A stretch of DNA of 64,000 nucleotides, taken from the NCBI GenBank assembly GCA_022457155.1, contig JAJGOT010000021.1, positions 252,501 to 316,500 of the forward strand, read 5' to 3'. Below are positions 37,801-47,793 of the stretch, piece after piece; the stretch's first letter is position 1, and the number at the start of each line of letters is the position of its first letter. Source of the stretch: Cladopsammia gracilis. Taxonomy: Eukaryota; Cnidaria; Anthozoa; Scleractinia; Dendrophylliidae. The notes below the pieces were generated by a model. It was not told the origin of the DNA and did not search any database. It saw only the letters and a program-made list of their open reading frames with translations. The translations under genes were made by a program, and so were the position numbers.

Positions 37801-38908
37801 AACATTCATCGTCATCGTTTTGCATGTTTATTATTGCCTTTTTATCTGAGAGTTTCTTTGGGAGTTGTATGTAGGAGGAACCTCTCAGCGGTTCATATTT
37901 TACTGTATGAAGCTCCAAAGCAACAATTGAATCAAATATCCAATTACTACCTCGTTTTTGATATGCTGCTAAACTCTCTAGTATCTTACCCATCATTTTT
38001 TGGTAGAGATCGTCAAGGTTAGTACCTTGAAGGTTTATTTCAACATTTGAAACAAAATGACCAGTTACATACTCTACTTCACCGGTTACTATATTTGTTT
38101 TCGACATGGAACACTTTAGGATTAATTTCAACTTTATGTTGTGATGTTCGTTTAGGAACTGAAGTATAGTTGGTTTTACAGCTGACAAGAATGTTTTTGG
38201 ACCATACCCCTTAACTCCATCAATAGTATATTGCACGGCAAACTTTTTCAAAGCTGACTTCCTCTCTTCAAGCTTGAACGCGCTTGTTTGTTTAGGCTTT
38301 AAATTTTCTAAAGCCACTTGGAGTGAATTTCTTTTTGAAATCCACTGTTTTTTCTGTTTGTTATTTTTTACCTTTTTTTTCACCTTTTGGAGTTTTTTCT
38401 TGATTCTTTTGATCTGTTTAACTTTTGCTTTATCATTCACCACTTCAACAGGTGAAGGTATTTCAAAGTTCTTTTCTTCTCTTTTCTGTCTGCGGGTTTG
38501 TTTAGTTTTCAACTGATAAGGTTTTGGTTCTGCTTTTCGTGGAGGAGGTGGTGTTTGTTCTCTTTCCCTATGCGAAGCTGGTTCTTCTTCTATAAAATTA
38601 ACAATACCACGTGGTGGTTCTTCTTCATCTATAAAATTAATGATACCATGTGGTGGGGGAGGGTTTGAAGATTGATCAGTAGTATTAGCAGCTATTCGTT
38701 GTCTTCTCTTTTTTGAAAGCCTCTTCTTTTTGACTTTATCTTTCTCTTCCTTTTGTGATTTAATACTACTTTCGATATTTTTGACTAGTTCTTTCTTACT
38801 CCAATCTGAATAACCTTTCAAACCATTTTCACGTGCAATTACCCTAAGCTGTTTAACAGTTTTTGAATCCATCTTATTTGTATGCGTACAAGATTTCTTT
38901 AATTCCAT
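34826..38908 (-). CDS. Protein-primed family B DNA polymerase (1360 aa)
   Basis: Exonuclease motif I ADFEST near residue 543, a Zn-finger-like insert (CWICKGEF...DHCHYTGRFRGAAHNEC, about 650-680), Exo II around CGYDSHLF (about 706), Exo III YNKSDVLLLCDVF (about 865), polymerase motif A DVYVDANNLYGW (about 963), motif B NNSVFGKTMEN (about 1103) and motif C FTDTDSLAYE (about 1199). The N-terminus has a SAP-like module (MDSKTVKQLRVIARENGLKG) like the left-end proteins, then low-complexity PP(H/R)GI(I/V)NFI repeats and a Glu run encoded by a TTC microsatellite (37211-37245). It replicates the element, probably primed by a terminal protein. The first ATG lies inside the right TIR; the second Met (residue 13) is an alternative start. 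Confidence 0.95.
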   Translation of the reverse strand: MELKKSCTHTNKMDSKTVKQLRVIARENGLKGYSDWSKKELVKNIESSIKSQKEEKDKVKKKRLSKKRRQRIAANTTDQSSNPPPPHGIINFIDEEEPPRGIVNFIEEEPASHREREQTPPPPRKAEPKPYQLKTKQTRRQKREEKNFEIPSPVEVVNDKAKVKQIKRIKKKLQKVKKKVKNNKQKKQWISKRNSLQVALENLKPKQTSAFKLEERKSALKKFAVQYTIDGVKGYGPKTFLSAVKPTILQFLNEHHNIKLKLILKCSMSKTNIVTGEVEYVTGHFVSNVEINLQGTNLDDLYQKMMGKILESLAAYQKRGSNWIFDSIVALELHTVKYEPLRGSSYIQLPKKLSDKKAIINMQNDDDECFKWCITRALNPVTRDGERITKILRKQSEKLNWDGIEFPFELKDLKRFEKQNETISINVYGYERLVYPLKVSDYVNQKNRTNHVNLLLISEGEKKHYCLIKSMSRLLSDQTSKNEHKKYFCLRCLNYRSTEELLKKHEEYCKDNEAVKIVMPGEGTILLFKNHQRKIPLEFTIIADFESTIKPIPKEEKEEEEEEEEKSYTKKLQKHKPSSFCFYIKCNFDDKYSKLVEYTATSEDEDVSQKFMDMLECETKRIYNEFKSPKKMIYKEKERRKFERAARCWICKGEFEDENSSDKLKKVRDHCHYTGRFRGAAHNECNLKCKKATFIPVFLHNLCGYDSHLFIKNLGVSEGEIKCIPQNEEKYISFTKEITVDTYKDKEGKKKDVKRQIRFVDSFNFMASSLDKLVTNLKSASKDKFKNTGKFFSGEQFELMLRKGVYPYEYMDSLDRLNETQLPPKDKFFSKLSGEGISDEDYEHAQKVWSTFEMKTLRDYHNLYNKSDVLLLCDVFENFRELCINNYDLDPAWYYTAPGLSWDALLKCTGAKLELLHDPDMLLLFEKGIRGGISMISNRYGKANNIYMEEKYDESKSDTFDVYVDANNLYGWAMCKKLPIGGFEWMSDHELVNWRNDGIPCILEVDLEYPYEIHDLHNDYPLAPERVKVNKVEKLIPNLNDKKKYILHYENLKLYESLGMKITKIHRGIKFEESDWMKKYIDLNTRLRAKAQNEFEKEFFKLMNNSVFGKTMENIRNRVDVRLLNSEKKAKKLAAKPNFKHCTIFSEHLCAVDMKKIKIKFNKPVYIGMCILDLSKTLMYDFHYNYIKPKYGEKVKLLFTDTDSLAYEIETKDFYKDISDDVVAKFDTSNFPEDHPSGIQQGVNKKVVGMFKDEAGGKIIEEFVGLRSKLYSYKMYEGKEEKKCKGVTKSVRNKSIKFDDYKKCLFGGGKQYRKMYTIRSRKHEVFTEEVNKIALSADDDKRIIQPDRIHTLAYGHYKTK

Positions 38909-39256
38909 TTTTCACATATAAAAATTCCTCACTCCAACTCACTAACATTGCTTGAGTGGTATCTCTTTGAGGTAGTCTCTTTAGGTAGTGGTGATTTTTT
39001 TTCTTCCATGGAACTCGTCAGTGTTGCTTGAGTGGTATCTCTTCAGGATAGTCTTCATGACTCGTGACTCGCGAGTTGCGAAATATCTTTTATCGTTAAA
39101 TTAGTGTGGATGATCAATAATTTAACGAAAATTCAATGAAATGCGCTAGACATCTGAACGTGTGAACGGACCATTTTCTCGTTAAATTAGCGTGAATGGT
39201 CGATAATTTAACGGTAATTTAATGAAATGCGCCAGAACCGGCATATATCCTCTACT
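38893..39256 (-). repeat. Right terminal inverted repeat (about 364 bp)
   Basis: Reverse complement of 22488-22849 with about ten differences, all in the inner two thirds. Its inner edge includes the polymerase start codon and first five codons (MELKK), so the 5' leader and promoter of the polymerase gene lie wholly in the TIR. The left copy carries the same bases but reads into a stop after five codons. Confidence 0.93.
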
Positions 39257-39262
39257 CATTTA
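39257..39262. repeat. Right target-site duplication CATTTA of the Polinton
   Basis: CATTTA follows the last TIR base (…CCTCTACT) and equals 22482-22487. Confidence 0.92.
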
Positions 39263-39747
39263 CATTTATTTTTCCTTCGCCCTCTTACTGAGACATTTAA
39301 GAGGCAAAGTCAACATTTGTCCCCAAACGTTTACTGGTGCAACACGAAGAATTGTATATATCTGATTGATGATTGAAGTTTTTTCTTGTGCTGCTTTCTG
39401 CACAGGCTCGTCTCTCATCTACATGGGTGACAACCAGTCAGTCAGTCAGTCTGCTCAATTATTAACCCGGCTTTCAGTTCTAACTTTTTAACCTGTTGAC
39501 GAAATTCTTTGGTGTGAGTGATTCGAATGAAACCTCTTCGATAATACTTTTGCATGGTACCATTTGTTTTCCAATATTTTACGAAATGAAATTTTGGATT
39601 TCTCTTGAATTTTGATGATTGGCACTTTTGGGTGTTTATAAAGGGTTAAAGACCTAAAGACTTCTGTAACGATGCAATGACCACTTAAACAAACAGTAGC
39701 AAATGTAGCTGGATCTTTGTGCAGATCAGGATCAGCAATAAACTAAC
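39263..39747. other. Host flank of the Polinton, no gene seen
   Basis: Contains caacatttgtccccaaacgt and gcaacacgaagaattgtata (39310-39360), which resemble, in the same orientation, caacatttcccctaaacgtt and gcaacacggaagaattgtat on the left side (22420-22480). CAGTCAGTCAGTC simple repeat at 39437-39450. Confidence 0.5.
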
Positions 39748-40456
39748 TAAAAAAACTTTAACATGCGAGGTTGATCAGACAGCTGAATTCGATCGATTTC
39801 TTTTAATAATATTTGCCCAATATTTCGGTTAGACAAAATTAACCTTCATCAGGGGCTAAGAAAGCTAAGTGAAGATGGAAGCAAACGGTTACAATATTTA
39901 AAGAAGGGCTAAGATAAAATGCTGATACATGATAGGCTAATAAACAAGTAACGGTTGAAAACTAGAAACGGCTAGTAATGATTATAACAATAAATATGTG
40001 GAAGATTAAATTTCGTCGCGGATCATGTCTCTATTAGAATTAATGAGTTCTAATGGGATGATTTGGAGGTCGGTAATGGAGTGTCCGGTGAGAGCACGTA
40101 TGTGTTCTCCAAATCGATCACTGACTTGACGTTTTGTCTCATCGATGTATTGTGTATGACATTTGGCGCATTGGATCATGTAGATGACGTTCGTGGATGT
40201 GCAGCAGATCATACGATGTCGTATTTGTCGTTTTTCACCTGTAAAGAAGAAGGTGTAAAACGTGTTTCCTTCTTTGATAAAAGAACATATTTTCTCCCAT
40301 TTTAAATATTGTAACCGTTTGTTTCCATTTTCACTTAACTATCTTAGCCCCAATGAAGGTTAGTTTTGTCTAACCGAAATATTGGGCAAATATTATTAAA
40401 AGAATCGAACGAATTTAGCTGTCTGATCAGCCTTGCATGTTAAAGTTTTTTTTTTT
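39748..40456 (-). mobile_element. Penelope-like element remnant with ~150-bp inverted flanks
   Basis: Arms at about 39748-39900 and 40301-40450 (aatatttgcccaatatttcg, then gttagacaaaattaacctt and their reverse complements) enclose a minus-strand ORF at 40006-40212. The ORF reads VIYMIQCAKCHTQYIDETKR and then SDRFGEHIRAL, a GIY-YIG endonuclease start as in Penelope-like elements. The second signature reads YID rather than YIG, so the fold is damaged. The reverse transcriptase is gone. Confidence 0.65.
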
Positions 40457-41267
40457 GTTAAAGAGCTAGTGTAATGGATATTTTGACCTTTTTTGGTCAA
40501 AGCCGTACTTATTTACAAAAGAATAGTAAAACACTAAAAGAGCTTTGGTTTTGCATTGCTACGCTTTGTGATTGGCTCAAAAATCTCGCGCCACTTTCTC
40601 GACCAATCAGAAGTAAAACCAAAACCAATCATGACTTGCTCGCACGCGTTTTCCCGCGCTTAATTTGGCGCCGCCGACATGTAATTGCTTCGAGCTCTGA
40701 TTGGTTCATTGGATTGTTTACGACTGCTGTGATTATGGTTTTGGTTTTGGTTTTACGACACTCAATTGAAAACTGCTCTATCAACCAATTCTTCAAAGAG
40801 GAAAAAATTATGGTCTGTTCTAGCCTATTGTTGAAACGAAAATGCGATAACTTAAAAAAAGTTAGCCTAACTTTTTTTCAAGTTATTGCAATTCATTTGA
40901 TCGACCCAGTCCTTCTATAACTAGATGACTAGAGACATTAATCAATAGTTTTGCTAGCATACGGTGGTAATTTATCAGAAAACTCGGGACCATTATTGTT
41001 ATTAATACAGAAGACATTTTTTGTTTTTTGAAATGACACCAAATTCCCCTTTTACTGCCTTTTAGTGTCACTTTAAAAAGCCAAAAGACATCTTTATATC
41101 AGTGGAAACCCAGAAATAAGAACAAAGAAAATAGAAGAGAATACGAGTTTTGTTTAAAATTATTCTACTAGTGCTCTAAGAGTAAAACTATGTGCCTTTG
41201 GTTGCAGATGGAAAGGATGGAAATGGCATGGATTGCATCTTGAAACATTGGAGCTAATTGGGCTAAT
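40457..41267. other. Non-coding host DNA
   Basis: No exon seen. 40535-40740 contains CCAATCAG/CTGATTGG words and a mixed GC-rich segment (gcgttttcccgcgctt); the reverse-oriented phrase ggttttggttttgg recurs, suggesting an old palindromic repeat. Confidence 0.4.
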
Positions 41268-41657
41268 GGCCTTTTTTATGTCTCGAGACGACTTAAACGT
41301 CTGGTATAAAAACAGAAAATTATTATAGGCCAGACGGATTTAACATCTGACGTTCTTCGCCCCTGCTTAACAGACGGCTCTAACGTCTCAGACATGAAAC
41401 ACGTCTAGTATAAAAAACAGGACGGCCTTAACTGGGACGAATTTAGCCCTATTTGTATATTCCCGCTCTTAAAATTTATAGTGGCAACGAGTTTGGTCGT
41501 GTCCAGTCACTTTCGAGAATAGCTTTTTTTAAAGAAAATCTTGTGTTTTTTCTGTTTGGCCGTCTACTTTAACGCGTCCCGTTTTTATTCCAGACGCATT
41601 TAACCATAAATACGTCTAGATGACTTTAACGTCTCTAGCATAAAAACGGCCAATATT
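41268..41657. mobile_element. MITE with GGCCNTTTTTATG...GACGTTTAA-type ends
   Basis: Left end aatggccttttttatgtctc, then gagacgacttaaacgtctgg. Right end acgtctagatgactttaacg, then tctctagcataaaaacggcc. These are inverted repeats with some mismatch. The interior repeats GACGTTTAA/TTAAACGTC words. The terminal arrangement resembles 11127-11546. Confidence 0.6.
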
Positions 41658-42481
41658 ATATTTTCTCTTAGAAAATTCACTTGATATCTTCCTGTTAGTG
41701 TTCTGTAAGCATTTGGTGTTTGACAAAGGTACTTAGCTTTAATTTAGGGCAGTTTTAACCCAAAAACCTCCAAATCACCATGACAACATAGCTCCTTTAA
41801 CTTCTCAAGTTTCCTTTCAGTAAGTGTGCGAGAGACTGAGACCGAGACAGTTTACTGTGTACCACATAGGAGACTAGCGCTTCCTTAAGTATATTTTGTT
41901 TAACATTTTGCTTGCCGTTCGTCCGGTTATTTTCAGAGTTTGTGGCCGTGCAGAGGTCTAGTACCGGTTGGCGCGTATAGGCAGGACTTCAGATTAAATA
42001 TGTTTGTTGTTAAGCCTGGTTTCTGCCGTCCGATTGTTTCCATAGATGAGAAATGTATGCCCCACATCATCTTTCAACACCCGGGGGGATTTCCCGTGAA
42101 TATAGTTCTGTAAACACTATAGTGTATATATAGCTGATGTTTTGAAAACATGGTTGATGAAACTTTGTCCATCAATTTCACTACAAGTACGATAAAACAA
42201 GGGTTTTTATGGCCCCGCATGATCAGCCCAAACCCCGAAAATCGCAGAAAAGAGAAAGAAAAGGGAAAGAGAGCGAGAGCGAGAGAAAAAAAGACTGGCA
42301 AGTTCTTTTGTTTTTGTATTGTGGACTTTAGACACTCCCAGACGCTTTCTCAGAGAGGCATGGTTTTCAAATATCCAGCTAGATATATAGTGAATAAATA
42401 AAAGTTATTATATTGTATTGTATACTTGGCCGTTGAAAAACAGGGGAATTTAGTTACGTATTTTTAAGTATACAATCCACT
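41658..42481. other. Non-coding host DNA
   Basis: No supported exon. A GA-rich stretch lies at 42250-42295 (agagaaagaaaagggaaaga). Nothing else recognised. Confidence 0.4.
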
Positions 42482-42716
42482 GTAGGAAAAAAGATGGCGG
42501 CTGTTCATTTTACCACAATACCTTGCGGACCTAACACAGCACATAAGGCACAAAGAAAGCCAAATTTTTACAATATTTGTTCCAGTACTAAGGACAATGT
42601 GTAGACCAGGTTTGAAGATTTTATAACTTTTCTTTACATTTTTATGAACGTTGTTAAGGTTTTTGTGCGCTAAGAATTATGGGTAAATGTACCAGTCGCC
42701 ATCTTTTTTCCTACCG
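42482..42716. mobile_element. MITE with GTAGGAAAAAAGATGGCG ends
   Basis: actgtaggaaaaaagatggc at the left end is matched by gccatcttttttcctacc at the right end; about 235 bp in total, without coding capacity. Confidence 0.65.
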
Positions 42717-43880
42717 AGGATTACCTCGGGGGATACTCATGTACGTATAACGTACGTATAACGTACCTGAGTGAGTGACGTATAACGTACCTGAGTGACG
42801 GAAAGGTGACGGAGACGAAGGGTGAAAGGCCTTTTTGGGTTTAAAATTTGCCTGCCTTCTGAGTGACTCTCTTTGGGTTTGAAATTTTGTGGTGATTTTT
42901 TTGGGGTGATACGGTCTGGGCCGTTTTCTGGGTCTGGCTTTAGCCTAATAGGAGATTTTTGGGTCTAACAATTTGGCCTCATTTGCACCCTCCCTGTCAC
43001 GATTAAGGTGGCTCCCTGTAGTTTTGTAGCCGCGCGCGCGCTGATGACGCGAACGTTAGTAAATTTGCGCGCGCTCACACGAAAAAGTAGATTTTTCTCG
43101 ATTTTATGACGTCGGCAAAGCCAATAAAGGCAAAATTAGGAGCGGATTTTCTCGCGTTTCCTTCGGTGAACCTTTTTAAAACGTCGCATAGTTTGAGATA
43201 AAAACTCTATCTTTCATATATTCTTTTTAGGAAAAAATCTGTCGGAGCAATTTAGTTTAATAGGTAAATATACGAAATTGCGTGATATTCCGAAAACCGT
43301 CTGAACGACCCCATGTTTTTATCTTTCCAAAATGTTGCCCGTGATCATTTCCACAATATATCAAAGTTTAAAAAAAAATTCACCCAAGGAAACTCTAAAT
43401 ATTTAAGAATTAAGGTCAATTAATTTGCAAAATATATGCCATTCTTTGGATGCTGCGTTGCCATAGCAATGGCCTCTATCAAAAAATTGACAACAAATAA
43501 ACATGCAGGTAGATGGCGGGGTTGATGGCGGGGGTGCTCTTGAAGACCCGACTATGAATGTCAAATTCTGCAAGAATAATTCTGGAATGGTTAATATATG
43601 CACTGCAAATTTACCAGAGATAAGGGAGGTGGGAGAGGGGGGAAGGCCGAAAGAATATACGACAAAATTATGACTAGGTCTAACTTCACATCGGAATATC
43701 TGTGACAGTCTATTTACGAAAGAATGAATACGAAAACAACTAACCATTTAACCATTTTATTTTAACTTTATTTCAGTAGTTCACTCTTTTAGTTGACAAG
43801 ACAACAGTATTTAAAACAGAAAACACGTTAATGGACATGCACTCAGAATTTTTATCAAAACGACGCATATTATTGTACGG
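42717..43880. other. Intergenic DNA downstream of the 727-aa gene
   Basis: Holds a short tandem array of gtataacgtac(gtgagtgac) around 42743-42805 and GC-rich sequence gcgcgcgcgc near 43030. The end of the interval (43740-43880) is probably the 3' UTR of the minus-strand gene at 43881-46064; AATAAA-like signals on the minus strand are possible around 43755-43770. Confidence 0.4.
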
Positions 43881-46064
43881 TCAATTGGAATTACGAAGTT
43901 TGTTAACAAAGTTCAGGCGAACTTCAGCAGCATCTGAAGTATGGAAGTGGCACCGATGAGACAAATCAAACGCAATTTGCGCATGCGCGCAAGCATCGAC
44001 AAGACGTTGCTCCCGGAAGTACTGATCCGATCGAACCAACTGATACTGAACCTGCGCGATCTTTGTCATTTCGGGTGTGAAGTTGATTTTTAAGCTGTTG
44101 AGACACTGCTTTGCCTCAAGGAGTGCTTCTTCCTTTACTGAGCGGCTTTCTCGTCCGGATTTTGTGAAAGAGTCGAGAAGTAACATTGTTTTCTTTATCA
44201 GCGCTATATCGTGCATTCGCGAGAGTAAACTGTTGGCACCTTCTTTCAGTCCAAGTGAGGAGATTTCAATACAGCGATCAAAGCATCGCTTGGATTCTTC
44301 AGCCATAGAAGCCATGTGGGCCTGTTCAAGAAGCAGACAGCCCTCTTCGTAGGCAAGGGACCCACGATCTAAAATAGAGGCTGAGTTATTTAGATGCTTC
44401 TTGGCTAAATCAATGCATCTTCGGGCTCTACCCAAAGCCATCTTATCTCTTCGATATATTTCCGCCAAGTAATAACTTCCGCGACCTTTGCACAGGGATA
44501 CCAAGCTAGTTGAAGCATCTGGAACCTTGGCCATTGCTTCCTTGATAAAACCCTCTGCGGATTTCAGTTCGTTTCTATAGCAAGCAGCCATTCCTTGTTC
44601 GAGGATGACAGCAATCTGTAGATCAATGTTCCCGGCGTATTTCTTCAGCAACTGCTCAGCCTCACGATTAAATTCGTCCCATTTACCGTCATCTCGAAGA
44701 TCTCTCAAAATCTCTATAATTTGCAAACTTTGCTCAAAGAAACCAGAAACTTCCGCCGGAAGTGATTTTTCTTCCGACGCGATTTGGTGACTTTGACCCG
44801 GAAGTGACGTTTCCTCAGAACCCATTTTTGGCAAATACTGTCGCTTTCTTTTCCTTTTGGGTGGAGTTCTTTTGCTTGTTTCAACAGTCATGTGTTGTTC
44901 TCCCGGAAGTGAAGTTGTCCTTGTGGCAAAGTGATCCGGAAGTGACTTTTCTTTGGGATTGGGTGTATCCTTTTGTTCGCTTCTGTCAACGTGACACTGT
45001 TCCGGAAGTGACGAAGGCTTATCATGAATTCTTCCCGGAAGTGATGTCTCTTCAGAAATCAATCTTTGCCTTTTGTTCCTTGTATGCGATGGACTCTTTC
45101 GTTCGCTTGTATCAACAGTAATGTGAATCTCATCCAATAGTTCACTTGACTGAGTTCCAGTTCGTTTCTTCCACAAAGAAAAAGTAACGATATATCTTCT
45201 ACTGGGTGTCTGAAAACGAAACCAGAATCCAACAACACCTTGGAAAAAGTCGAAGGAAGCGTCGCGCACGAACAACACTCCATCCCTGATTTCCTTTTTG
45301 CCATTCCTGCTACATTCGCTCACAGTCACTTTAACGTCGAAATAAACCTCCACTTTCTTCGATCTTCCGAAACAAGAGCTTTGACCAAAGCTGTATTCAA
45401 GAGCGCGCGCTGTACAACGATTTTGGCACACTTCAAGCACCACTAGATGATCTTTGTGGAGTTTTGGGAAGTCTTTTGCATCCTTAAACACTGAAGTATG
45501 CTTCGTAGGCGATCGGAGAACTCGAAGGATTGGCTTCGTACTGTCGAACACATTGCGAAAACCGCCAAGATTAATCACAACGTTGTTTTTGTCCCCAATG
45601 TGAGCATGGCAAGCGTTGATTTCAGAAACCGCAGTAAACCCTTCAAGATAAGGTTTGTCATCCAAAGGCGGAATTATCCGGACAAAATCCGCACATATGT
45701 TAATCGATTGACGAATTCGTCTTGCATTCTTAATCACAACAAGTTCTTCCGACCCACTATATCTTTGCAACACACGAACAACCAGTTCATCGTCTTCGGA
45801 CACTTTCGTGAGACAATCGGAAACATCGTCGGGCATGGCGAGGTCAAAGAGACCAACACGAATGCTATTATGTTCACCAACTTGTAAATAAACAGTCCGA
45901 GCTTTGAAGATGATATTTCTTTGTTGCGCTTTAAGATATGAAGGGTCTTTCTCGCTTCCTTCTTTCGATTTCGGCAGTAACACTTCGACTATCTGTCCTC
46001 TAATTTTGCTTCCGATGAAGGGGACTCGGGCCAAAGTCCTGCCTTCGCCTTCTCGAAGCGACAT
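43881..46064 (-). CDS. Intronless protein with unknown N-terminal domain, SLPG repeats and TPR-like C-terminus (727 aa)
   Basis: A single minus-strand exon. Residues 1-310 are beta-rich with several Cys and end in GVVGFWFRFQTPSRRYIVTF; the family was not recognised. Residues about 320-460 are low-complexity with at least six (T/S/K)SLP(G/E/D/A) motifs spaced about 15-30 residues apart, and a probable nuclear localisation signal PPKRKRKRQYLPK. From about 465 to the end, helical pairs with Ala/Gly/Tyr patterns (AACYRNELKSAEGFIKEA, LGRARRCIDLAKKHL) look like TPR repeats. It is a paralogue of the protein at 48384-50225, with the same order of parts. The TPR half suggests a scaffold; no enzymatic motif was seen. 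Confidence 0.7.
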   Translation of the reverse strand: MSLREGEGRTLARVPFIGSKIRGQIVEVLLPKSKEGSEKDPSYLKAQQRNIIFKARTVYLQVGEHNSIRVGLFDLAMPDDVSDCLTKVSEDDELVVRVLQRYSGSEELVVIKNARRIRQSINICADFVRIIPPLDDKPYLEGFTAVSEINACHAHIGDKNNVVINLGGFRNVFDSTKPILRVLRSPTKHTSVFKDAKDFPKLHKDHLVVLEVCQNRCTARALEYSFGQSSCFGRSKKVEVYFDVKVTVSECSRNGKKEIRDGVLFVRDASFDFFQGVVGFWFRFQTPSRRYIVTFSLWKKRTGTQSSELLDEIHITVDTSERKSPSHTRNKRQRLISEETSLPGRIHDKPSSLPEQCHVDRSEQKDTPNPKEKSLPDHFATRTTSLPGEQHMTVETSKRTPPKRKRKRQYLPKMGSEETSLPGQSHQIASEEKSLPAEVSGFFEQSLQIIEILRDLRDDGKWDEFNREAEQLLKKYAGNIDLQIAVILEQGMAACYRNELKSAEGFIKEAMAKVPDASTSLVSLCKGRGSYYLAEIYRRDKMALGRARRCIDLAKKHLNNSASILDRGSLAYEEGCLLLEQAHMASMAEESKRCFDRCIEISSLGLKEGANSLLSRMHDIALIKKTMLLLDSFTKSGRESRSVKEEALLEAKQCLNSLKINFTPEMTKIAQVQYQLVRSDQYFREQRLVDACAHAQIAFDLSHRCHFHTSDAAEVRLNFVNKLRNSN

Positions 46065-46195
46065 TTCTAACTACGCAATAGCTTTGTCTGGTCGTTTAAA
46101 AAGCTCACAAACCTTGTATCTCACACGTTTCCGTCTCTGATGCCTCGCTGAAAGGCAGTTTGTTTCCAGCGATTTAGAAATCCACTTGCACTTGC

Positions 46196-46204
46196 TATAT
46201 ATAC
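46196..46204 (-). promoter_or_regulatory. TATA box candidate of the 727-aa gene
   Basis: On the minus strand CGTATATATAGCAAG lies about 130-140 nt upstream of the ATG (46064), a plausible core promoter with a ~100-nt 5' UTR. No other evidence. Confidence 0.4.
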
Positions 46205-46271
46205 GAACTTGATTTGTGCTGTTAGCGCTCCGAGAAATTTCGAACCACGACTGCTTAAGCGATAGCCTCAC

Positions 46272-47411
46272 GATTACAACTCTGTTTATGTTTTTGCGAT
46301 GACATTTAAATCCGTGACGTCAGGGGATTCCCCGAAATTGCGCGAAGAATGTCACAAGACTTACACCTGACACGAATAATATAATTTCTCGATCACTTTT
46401 CTCGTTGGTTTCATCCGAATGAATATTTATGTACTTTTGGAATGGTAAAAATAGAAATAATTCTAGATTTGTGGGATATACCATAAAACAATGAGTATAA
46501 AGAACTGCAGGAGCCAGCCCGCCGGGCCTGAAGAAATCGAAACTAACTTTACTTATTTATATTTATAAATTTATATATAATTTTATATTGAATGCTCTAT
46601 ATAATGACCCCAATTAGTTTTTTTAGCTAAATACCATTGACACTTATAAGTTATTCATTCATTCAACTTAAGGAGCGTCGAAAACAACAAAATGAATAAG
46701 GTATGATCGGGAAAAAAACACGTGACCGATAGTGACGTTTTCGCGGAATCATGATTTTATAATGAAAGTCTTTTCTCTCTTAAAAAGACAACCTCACGAA
46801 ATACGGGCCTGTCGAGAAACTTAATGGTGTGCTTTTTATATTTCTTCCACAGTAAGGTTCTATTTATTATTAGTTTCTTTAATTATTACGCAGACCTTCA
46901 GCTTTTGGCCCATCACGCACAACGACACGCACATCGTTGGGGATGATTGCTTGACGAGCCTAAAAAAGGTCTGCGCAGGAGGCTAGCATTTTCGAGGTAC
47001 CTTTTAGGGAATTGAGGTGAAAAAATGTGACCGAATGTGTCTCAGTGTTTTAGAATTGGTGCCTTTTTTATAGCGGTAAAAATCCATTTGAGCCACGCTT
47101 ATCAAACGAGATTCTGGCATCTTTTGAGGTCTTTTCTGAAACTTTCCGACGAGCACCCACAACGTCATTTTTATATGGAGTATGGTTACAATGTAATTTA
47201 TTATCTGATTTTAGAATATGACTTATAAATATAAATGAATATGTAATAATTTGAACCATATGAAAAGGCCATCCGGTGATGTTATCTCGGATCGACCAGA
47301 TCAGCGCAGTCAAGAAATGGAATGATTGTTGCAACACAGGAACTTGCGTATGCTGCATGCTACCTCCCAAGGTTGCGAAACTGACTTGTATAAAAATAGT
47401 TTTACATGTAA
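46272..47411. other. Intergenic DNA including a diverged family A MITE copy
   Basis: About 46992-47183 carries lines of the family A MITE in order (ggtaccttttagggaattga, then caaacgagattctggcatct, then gacgagcacccacaacgtca). The rest is AT-rich without recognisable exons. Confidence 0.45.
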
Positions 47412-47416
47412 ACTGT

Positions 47417-47793
47417 AGCTGCGGTTACACGTTTCAACTTTTACCAGTGGCAAATTCCAATTACTAGTAAGTCAATTAACAAATTGACGTCACTTTTTTA
47501 TACGTCTTTAGTCCTCTTATTGATGATAAATTTCGTCATAACATTGTCAAAGTGTTTTAGATCTATTTTGGACGTATTTCTCATTGAATAATTCTGGATT
47601 TGTGAAAGAATTCTCACCACATCGAGAACGCAGCGCTGAAAAGTTTGGGAAAAACTGACGGCGTCAGCTTTATCTGTACTTTTATATACAATAAAAATTA
47701 GCCAATCAGCGCACGAGAATTCGCATAATTGATACCACGGCATTTGTTATTTCGAATTTTAATAGGTAAAAGTTGAAACGTGTAACCGCAGCT
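47417..47793. mobile_element. MITE with 29-bp perfect inverted ends
   Basis: AGCTGCGGTTACACGTTTCA...TTACC (47417-47445) is repeated exactly in reverse complement at 47765-47793. The enclosed ~320 bp contain an 81-codon minus-strand open frame without family resemblance. Confidence 0.75.

Larger units (their letters stand above)
22488..39256. mobile_element. Complete Polinton/Maverick virus-like transposon (16,769 bp)
   Basis: Defined by long terminal inverted repeats (22488-22849 and 38893-39256), 5'-AG...CT-3' ends and the CATTTA duplication. It encodes the diagnostic set: protein-primed family B DNA polymerase, chromodomain integrase, FtsK/HerA-type packaging ATPase, adenovirus-like cysteine protease and two jelly-roll capsid proteins. 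It also carries a fibre-like protein, a PLA2-like domain and several small ORFs. Nearly all genes run rightward; the polymerase and one 2-TM protein run leftward. Every large ORF is uninterrupted, which with highly similar TIRs suggests a recent copy. Such elements are known to be able in principle to form virions (capsid gene conservation, Krupovic and colleagues); whether this copy does is unknown. Confidence 0.97.

Noticed and set aside
47498..47743. 81-codon ORF within the MITE at 47417-47793
   Set aside because: No family resemblance; the interior of a non-autonomous element.
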